Positions 59,574-64,000 of a stretch of DNA of 64,000 bases are shown in pieces. The DNA is taken from positions 61,121-125,120 of the forward strand of contig JAGNYW010000007.1 of NCBI GenBank assembly GCA_017984755.1, read 5' to 3'. The stretch's first letter is position 1, and each line of letters opens with the position of its first letter. The stretch is from Methyloversatilis sp. GTDB taxonomy: Bacteria; Pseudomonadota; Gammaproteobacteria; Burkholderiales; Rhodocyclaceae. A program made the translations under genes and the position numbers. The notes beneath the pieces were generated by a model that was given only the letters and a program-made list of their open reading frames with translations, was not told the origin of the DNA and ran no database searches.

Positions 59574-60716
59574 TCACACGCTGATGTTGTCGAAGTAGGC
59601 ACGCAATACGTCGTGGTAGTGCGGGTCGTCGAGCAGGAAGGAGTCGTGCCCGGCGCTCGATTCGATTTCGGCGTAGCTCACGTTGCGCCGGTTGCGCATC
59701 AGCGCATCGACGATTTCGCGCGAGCGCGACGGCGCGAAACGCCAGTCGGTCGAGAACGACACCAGCAGGAAGTCCGCGCGCGCCGGTGCGAACGCGGCAG
59801 CAAGATCGCCGCCGGCGTCGTGGGCCGGATCGAAGTAATCGAGTGCCCGGGTGGCCAGCAGATAGGTATTGGCGTCAAAACTGGCGGCGAACTTGTCGCC
59901 CTGGTAGCGCAGATAGGACTCGATCTCGAATTCCACCTCGAAGCTGAACTTGCGTCCGCCTGCGCGCAGCCGTCGCCCGAATTTCTCCGCCATCAGGTCG
60001 TCCGACTGATAGGTGATGTGGCCGAGCATGCGTGCCAGCCGCAGACCGCGGCGCGGCAGCGTGTCGTGCTCGTAGAAGTGGCCGCCGTGAAAGTCCGGGT
60101 CGGTGATGATGGCCTGGCGGGCGACTTCGTTGAAAGCGATGTTCTGCGCGGTGAGTTTGGGCGCCGATGCGATCACGATGGCGTGCCGCACGCGCGCCGG
60201 CATGTGAATGGACCAGGCCATCGCTTGCATGCCGCCCAGACTGCCGCCGATGATGGCAGCCCAGGATTCGATGCCCAGACGGTCTGCCAGCAGCGCCTGG
60301 GCAGCGACCCAGTCCTCCACGGTGACGATGGGGAAATCCGCACCCCAGGGACGGCCGGTATCCGGATTGGCGCTGACCGGACCAGTCGAGCCGTGGCATC
60401 CGCCGAGGTTGTTCACGCTGATGACGAAGAAACGGCCGGTGTCCAGCGGTTTGCCGGGGCCGATCAGGTTGTCCCACCAGCCGGTGTTCTGCGGCTGGTC
60501 AGCGTATACGCCCGCCGCATGGTGATGACCGGACAGTGCAGGGCACACCAGCACCGCATTGGAGCGCGCGGCGTTCAGTTCGCCGTAGGTTTCGTACATC
60601 AGGTCGAAACCCGGCAGAACCGCGCCGCTCTTGAGCACCAGCGGCGAATCGAACCGTGCCGACATCGCGCTGACGATGCCGACGCTGCCGGAAGAGAGAG
60701 GTGTGTCAGTGGCCAT
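59574..60716 (-). CDS. metX: Homoserine O-acyltransferase
   Basis: A 380-residue alpha/beta-hydrolase enzyme that acylates homoserine, the first committed step to methionine. It has the SGHHHAAG loop, the nucleophile in [12 protein letters not shown], and the catalytic His in [13 protein letters not shown]. Acetyl- versus succinyl-CoA use is not decided by these residues. The ATG at 60716 sits directly after an intrinsic terminator's U-run and lacks a visible ribosome site, yet the SVGIVS start region aligns with homologues. It is under a SAM-II-like riboswitch. Confidence 0.95.
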   Translation of the reverse strand: MATDTPLSSGSVGIVSAMSARFDSPLVLKSGAVLPGFDLMYETYGELNAARSNAVLVCPALSGHHHAAGVYADQPQNTGWWDNLIGPGKPLDTGRFFVISVNNLGGCHGSTGPVSANPDTGRPWGADFPIVTVEDWVAAQALLADRLGIESWAAIIGGSLGGMQAMAWSIHMPARVRHAIVIASAPKLTAQNIAFNEVARQAIITDPDFHGGHFYEHDTLPRRGLRLARMLGHITYQSDDLMAEKFGRRLRAGGRKFSFEVEFEIESYLRYQGDKFAASFDANTYLLATRALDYFDPAHDAGGDLAAAFAPARADFLLVSFSTDWRFAPSRSREIVDALMRNRRNVSYAEIESSAGHDSFLLDDPHYHDVLRAYFDNISV

Positions 60717-60750
60717 TAAAAAACCCGGTTGGCAAAAGCCAGGACCGGGT
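60717..60750 (-). terminator. Intrinsic terminator in the metX leader
   Basis: On the minus strand ACCCGGT (60744-60750) pairs with ACCGGGT (60723-60729), followed by six U. It lies between the riboswitch core and the metX start codon, so SAM-dependent early termination is the natural model. Confidence 0.85.
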
Positions 60751-60752
60751 CG

Positions 60753-60807
60753 CCCTCGCTTTAGCCGTATTTATTATGCGCCCGCAAGCTGAGACAAATC
60801 GGCGCAA
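60753..60807 (-). promoter_or_regulatory. SAM-II-like riboswitch upstream of metX
   Basis: On the minus strand, in order, are GCGCC-GATTTG, GCTTGCG, GGCGC closing P1, AATAAAT, GCTAAA and GAGGG. This order and spacing match the SAM-II (metA/metX) consensus, including the GATTT and GCTAAA segments. A loop CUC can pair with the 3' GAG for the pseudoknot. It lies 37 bases before metX with a terminator in between. Recognition is by eye from remembered sequence. Confidence 0.85.
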
Positions 60808-60821
60808 CAAACTGGGAACAC

Positions 60822-60849
60822 ATTCTGGCGAATCGGGCGGGATTGTCAA
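60822..60849 (-). promoter_or_regulatory. Sigma70-type promoter for the metXW transcript
   Basis: On the minus strand TTGACA (60844-60849) is followed after 16 bases by CAGAAT (60822-60827), about seven bases before the predicted transcript start just 5' of the riboswitch. -35 is perfect, -10 is 4/6. Confidence 0.65.
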
Positions 60850-60860
60850 TCCACGCCGGA

Positions 60861-61181
60861 TCACCCGATGCTGACCGCCGTACCGCTGACGCACACCATC
60901 AGCATGCCGTTGTCGGCGCCCAGCACTTCGTAGTCGACGTCGATGCCGACGATCGCGTTGGCGCCGAGCTTCGCCGCTGCTTCGCTCATGTCCTCCATGG
61001 CTGCCTCGCGCGCGTCGGACAGCGTGCTTTCGTAGGCGCCCGCCCGCCCGCCGACGACGTTGCGGATGCTGGCGAACATGTCCTTGAAGATGTTGGCGCC
61101 GATGATGGCCTCTCCGGTCACTACACCGTGGTACTGGCGGATCGGGCGACCTTCGAGCGTGGGCGTGGTGGTCTTCAGCAT
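60861..61181 (-). CDS. YbjQ/UPF0145-family protein
   Basis: A 106-residue protein with the DUF74 pattern [20 protein letters not shown] and [19 protein letters not shown]-like segments (here [20 protein letters not shown]). Such proteins form pentamers of uncertain function. It follows yebC by about 20 bases on the same strand and ends about 10 bases before the metX promoter. Confidence 0.88.
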   Translation of the reverse strand: MLKTTTPTLEGRPIRQYHGVVTGEAIIGANIFKDMFASIRNVVGGRAGAYESTLSDAREAAMEDMSEAAAKLGANAIVGIDVDYEVLGADNGMLMVCVSGTAVSIG

Positions 61182-61200
61182 TGGGTTCTCCCTGTCGGTT

Positions 61201-61932
61201 TCAGTCCTGCTCGTCCATCACCGCGTTGGTGTAGACCTCCTGTACGTCATCGAGACTGTCCAGCACGTCGAGAAGTTTCTGCATCCTGACCGCGTCTTCG
61301 CCGGTCAGCGGATTGTCGGTCAGCGGCTTCATTGTCACTTCGGCGAATTCCGCCCTGAAGCCAGCCTTTTCCAGTGCGTCCTTCACCGCAACGAAGTCGG
61401 CGGGCGGGCTCAGGACCTCGACCGAGCCGTCCTCGTTGCTGATCACGTCTTCCGCGCCGGCTTCGAGCGCTGCGTCCATCAACGCATCTTCCGGCGTACC
61501 GGGCGCGAAGATGAACTGGCCGCAGTGCTTGAACATGAACGCCACCGAGCCATCGGTGCCCAGATTGCCGCCGTACTTGGAAAAAGCGTGCCGTACATCG
61601 GCTACGGTACGGATGCGGTTGTCGGTCAGGCAGTCGACCATGACCGCCGCACCGCCGATGCCGTAGCCTTCGTAACGGATTTCTTCGTAATTCACGCCGT
61701 CCAGATCACCGGTACCGCGCTTGATGGCGCGGTCGATGTTGTCGCCCGGCATGTTCTCCGCCTTGGCCTTGTCCACCGCCATGCGCAGGCGCGGATTGAA
61801 GTTCGGGTCGCCGCCGCCCATGCGGGCCGCCACGGTCACTTCCTTGATCAGCTTGGTGAACACCTTGCCCCGCTTGGCGTCCTGACGACCCTTGCGATGC
61901 TGGATATTGGCCCATTTCGAATGACCAGCCAT
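61201..61932 (-). CDS. yebC: YebC/PmpR-family translation/transcription factor
   Basis: A 243-residue protein beginning [20 protein letters not shown] and containing [18 protein letters not shown], both diagnostic. Recent work ties YebC-type proteins to relief of ribosome stalling at proline runs; earlier names treat it as a regulator. It is usually near ruvC, but those genes are not in this window. Confidence 0.95.
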   Translation of the reverse strand: MAGHSKWANIQHRKGRQDAKRGKVFTKLIKEVTVAARMGGGDPNFNPRLRMAVDKAKAENMPGDNIDRAIKRGTGDLDGVNYEEIRYEGYGIGGAAVMVDCLTDNRIRTVADVRHAFSKYGGNLGTDGSVAFMFKHCGQFIFAPGTPEDALMDAALEAGAEDVISNEDGSVEVLSPPADFVAVKDALEKAGFRAEFAEVTMKPLTDNPLTGEDAVRMQKLLDVLDSLDDVQEVYTNAVMDEQD

Positions 61933-62445
61933 GGGGAGACTTCCGTCGGAATTGAATGAACACGGATTTTAGTCGAGAGCGCCCTTCAGCGGGCTCAAGT
62001 GCTTCACCGGATGTCCCGTTAATGAAACGGGTACCGCGGATTTCGACCGACAGCGCCTGATCTGCGGATCCGGCGGCTGAGCCGGATGCGTGTTCTGCTG
62101 CTGTTGCCGGTGGTGGCTGGCGGCGCAGCGGTACTCGGGACATTCGCAGGATTCCATCGTCAAGCCCGAATCGTCGGATGGGCGACGGTCACGTGACATG
62201 CGCTTGTCCTTTCATTCAATCGTGCTGGATTTCGTAATTTCATGACGGCTACACTCGTACCTGACCGTGAGCGCCTTTCTGCCTGCAAACGCCTTGCCGC
62301 GTTCATGCAGGCATTCTTCGTGCTGCGACCCTCGTCATTCCTGACAACGGTGCCCGGAGCATGAAGCGAGACGAGGCGAAGACTCCGTCACCTGGCCGCA
62401 GCGCGGGCGTGCCCGCCGGTCGGTGCGATCGAACCGGGCCGGGTC
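61933..62445. other. 513-base gap before the diguanylate cyclase gene
   Basis: It includes yebC's promoter and the leader of the sensor cyclase gene. Short frames on either strand (for example a minus-strand frame beginning MSRDRRPSDD) are not supported. An in-frame start upstream of 62446 cannot be excluded. Confidence 0.5.
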
Positions 62446-64000
62446 GTGGTCACTGATCCGCCGTCCCGGGTGCAGGGAGCCGTTCGCGCAGACGCATCGC
62501 AGCGTCCGATCGGCGTCGGTGTCGCGTGGCGTACCACCGTCATCATCCTGTTCTTCGCCGGGCTGGTCGGCGTGCTGGTGGTGCTTGCCAGCGGTATAGC
62601 GGCGGCGCGCGAAGAGCGGCAGCGTCTGCAGCAGCACCTGTCCGAACTGATGGCGGCGGTCGAACCGACGGCGGCGCAGGCCGCGTCTGCCGATGACTCG
62701 GCGCTGGCAGGACAGGTCGCACTCGGTCTGTTGCGCAATGCAGCCGTGGCGCGGGTCGTCATCCGGGTGGGCGAGCGCGAGCTGGTGGCGAAAGGCGAGG
62801 CGTCTCCCGGCAAGGGCCTTCCGGAGCCGGCGATGCTGACCCATCCGCTGCCCTCGCCAACCGACCCCGCACTGCAGGTGGGTGAACTTCAGGTGTGGCC
62901 CGCCGCTGCGGCAATCGAGCGTGCAGCCACGTCCTATTCACGCTACATCGTCCTCATTCTCGGCGTGCAGCTGGTCGTGGTGATGATGTCCATCGCGTGG
63001 GTCGTGCTCAATGTGGTCACACGCCCGGTCAAGAAGCTGTCGGACGATCTGCACCGGCTCAGGGTGGACAGCGGCCAGCAGGTCATGTTGCCGGCCGGAC
63101 ACCGCGGCGACGAAATCGGCCGGCTTGCGACGGACATCAACGGCCTGATCGTCCGCATGGGCGATTCGCTCCGGGCCGAGCGCGACATGCGTCATCAGCG
63201 CGAAGACGCTGAACGGCGTTTCCAACTCGTTTTCGAAAATGTAAGTGCCGGCGTCTTCACGCTGGACAGTGACGGTGTGCTGCAGGACTGGAATCCGTGG
63301 TTGTCGCGCATGCTGGGCCTGCCCGCGCGGGGCGACGCAACACGCCCGTACGCCTTGCGCGAATTGCTGGGCGACCACTCGTCGCGGCTGGATGCGCTGA
63401 TGGTGCGCGCGCTTGCCGACAATCGTCCGGCGGGAGCCGATTTCGAAATCGAACGGGGCACGGACGCCACGATGTGGCTGCATCTGCTGCTGAACCCGAT
63501 GCCCGGCGCGTTGCAGGGCATCGTCAATGACGTGTCGGCACAGAAGCGGGCGGAAATGACGGCCGTTGCGGCGGCGGAACGCGACGCGCTGACTGGCCTG
63601 CTCAACCTTCGAAGCATCGAACACCGCCTGGCCGAGACGCTTTCAGCGTTGCCTGAGGCCGGAGGCCTGGCATTGATGGTGGTGGACCTCGATGGCTTCG
63701 GGGAGGTGAACGAACGTTACGGACACGACGCAGGTGACCGCGTCCTGATTGCGGTGGCCCGGCAACTCGAGGCAGTGGTGCGACGATCCGATCTGGTGGC
63801 ACGCATCGGCTGCGACGAATTCGTCGTGGCCCTGTGCGCGCTCGAAAGTGCCGACACGGCGCGCTTCGTCGCCGCCAAGATCGTCAGCACGCTGGCGCGG
63901 CCGATCGAACTGGGCGATGACGGACCGGTGGTGACGATCGGTGCCAGCGTCGGTGTCGTCTATACGTCGTCGCCGATCGATGCGGCGCAGAAGTTGCTGC
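62446..64000 (+). CDS. Membrane PAS-GGDEF sensor protein (3' end outside window)
   Basis: At least 518 residues are encoded before the right edge. Order: transmembrane helix 1 at about 31-52, a periplasmic domain, helix 2 at about 165-190 followed by a HAMP-like region, a PAS-like region near 258-360 (FENVSAGVFTLDSDGVL), and GGDEF from about 380. The signature is GCDEF at 455-459, with Cys in place of the second Gly. The I-site RRSD precedes it. An EAL domain may follow beyond the window. The GTG at 62446 is an estimated start without a strong ribosome site. Confidence 0.82.
   Translation, partial: MVTDPPSRVQGAVRADASQRPIGVGVAWRTTVIILFFAGLVGVLVVLASGIAAAREERQRLQQHLSELMAAVEPTAAQAASADDSALAGQVALGLLRNAAVARVVIRVGERELVAKGEASPGKGLPEPAMLTHPLPSPTDPALQVGELQVWPAAAAIERAATSYSRYIVLILGVQLVVVMMSIAWVVLNVVTRPVKKLSDDLHRLRVDSGQQVMLPAGHRGDEIGRLATDINGLIVRMGDSLRAERDMRHQREDAERRFQLVFENVSAGVFTLDSDGVLQDWNPWLSRMLGLPARGDATRPYALRELLGDHSSRLDALMVRALADNRPAGADFEIERGTDATMWLHLLLNPMPGALQGIVNDVSAQKRAEMTAVAAAERDALTGLLNLRSIEHRLAETLSALPEAGGLALMVVDLDGFGEVNERYGHDAGDRVLIAVARQLEAVVRRSDLVARIGCDEFVVALCALESADTARFVAAKIVSTLARPIELGDDGPVVTIGASVGVVYTSSPIDAAQKLL

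Noticed and set aside
61969-62199. 76-codon minus-strand frame with a CECPEYRC-like start
   Set aside because: No homology-like features beyond clustered cysteines, low-complexity Gln/Pro tail.

Overview
The window is GC-rich, densely packed chromosomal DNA that looks betaproteobacterial. The evidence is the metX-metW pair, the mreBCD-mrdAB-rlpA block divergent from gatCAB, a ureDABC/EFG urease locus, a YqjD/YqjE/YqjK-like trio and several proteins of betaproteobacterial type. A Rhodocyclales-like relative is plausible, but no rRNA gene is present to test this. No tRNA, rRNA, CRISPR array or complete insertion sequence was recognised.

Layout. 0-13.4 kb is housekeeping: hemJ (cut by the window edge), an SDR epimerase, a ferredoxin-type reductase overlapping an EAL/HDOD protein, a Bcr/CflA exporter, metF-tlyA, priA, hemE and trkA-trkH. 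13.4-30.4 kb is a co-directional minus-strand urease locus, ureD-A-B-C ... E-F-G. It is split between ureC and ureE by a type I restriction-modification island (hsdR, hsdS, an AlbA_2/Schlafen-type protein, a 1-kb repeat-rich gap, hsdM, a P-loop ATPase). It is split again between ureF and ureG by a membrane-tethered SAM methyltransferase. 30.4-38.6 kb carries a periplasmic-type serine protease, an HD-GYP phosphodiesterase and a molybdenum hydroxylase cluster (iorA-iorB-xdhC-MocA-like) with a divergent LysR regulator. 38.6-45.3 kb is the cell-shape block. 45.6-49.7 kb is gatC-gatA-(two unknowns)-gatB. 49.7-58.9 kb holds rnk-like, comM, pyrE, xth, the YqjD/E/K-like genes, an HDOD protein and an AmpG-like transporter. 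59-62 kb has metX-metW under a SAM-II-like riboswitch with an intrinsic terminator, then ybjQ and yebC. The last 1.5 kb is the start of a membrane sensor diguanylate cyclase.

How the genes work together. UreABC form the nickel urease and UreDEFG load its metal. The hsd genes form a complete type I restriction-modification set. IorA/IorB with XdhC and the MocA-like transferase form an aldehyde/N-heterocycle oxidoreductase and its molybdenum-cofactor maturation. MreBCD/PBP2/RodA/RlpA act in elongation and septal wall metabolism. MetX/MetW supply acylated homoserine for methionine under SAM feedback, and MetF makes the methyl donor. The most unusual features are the restriction island inside the urease operon with its three conserved palindromes, the methyltransferase inside the accessory urease genes, and the SAM-II-like leader of metXW.
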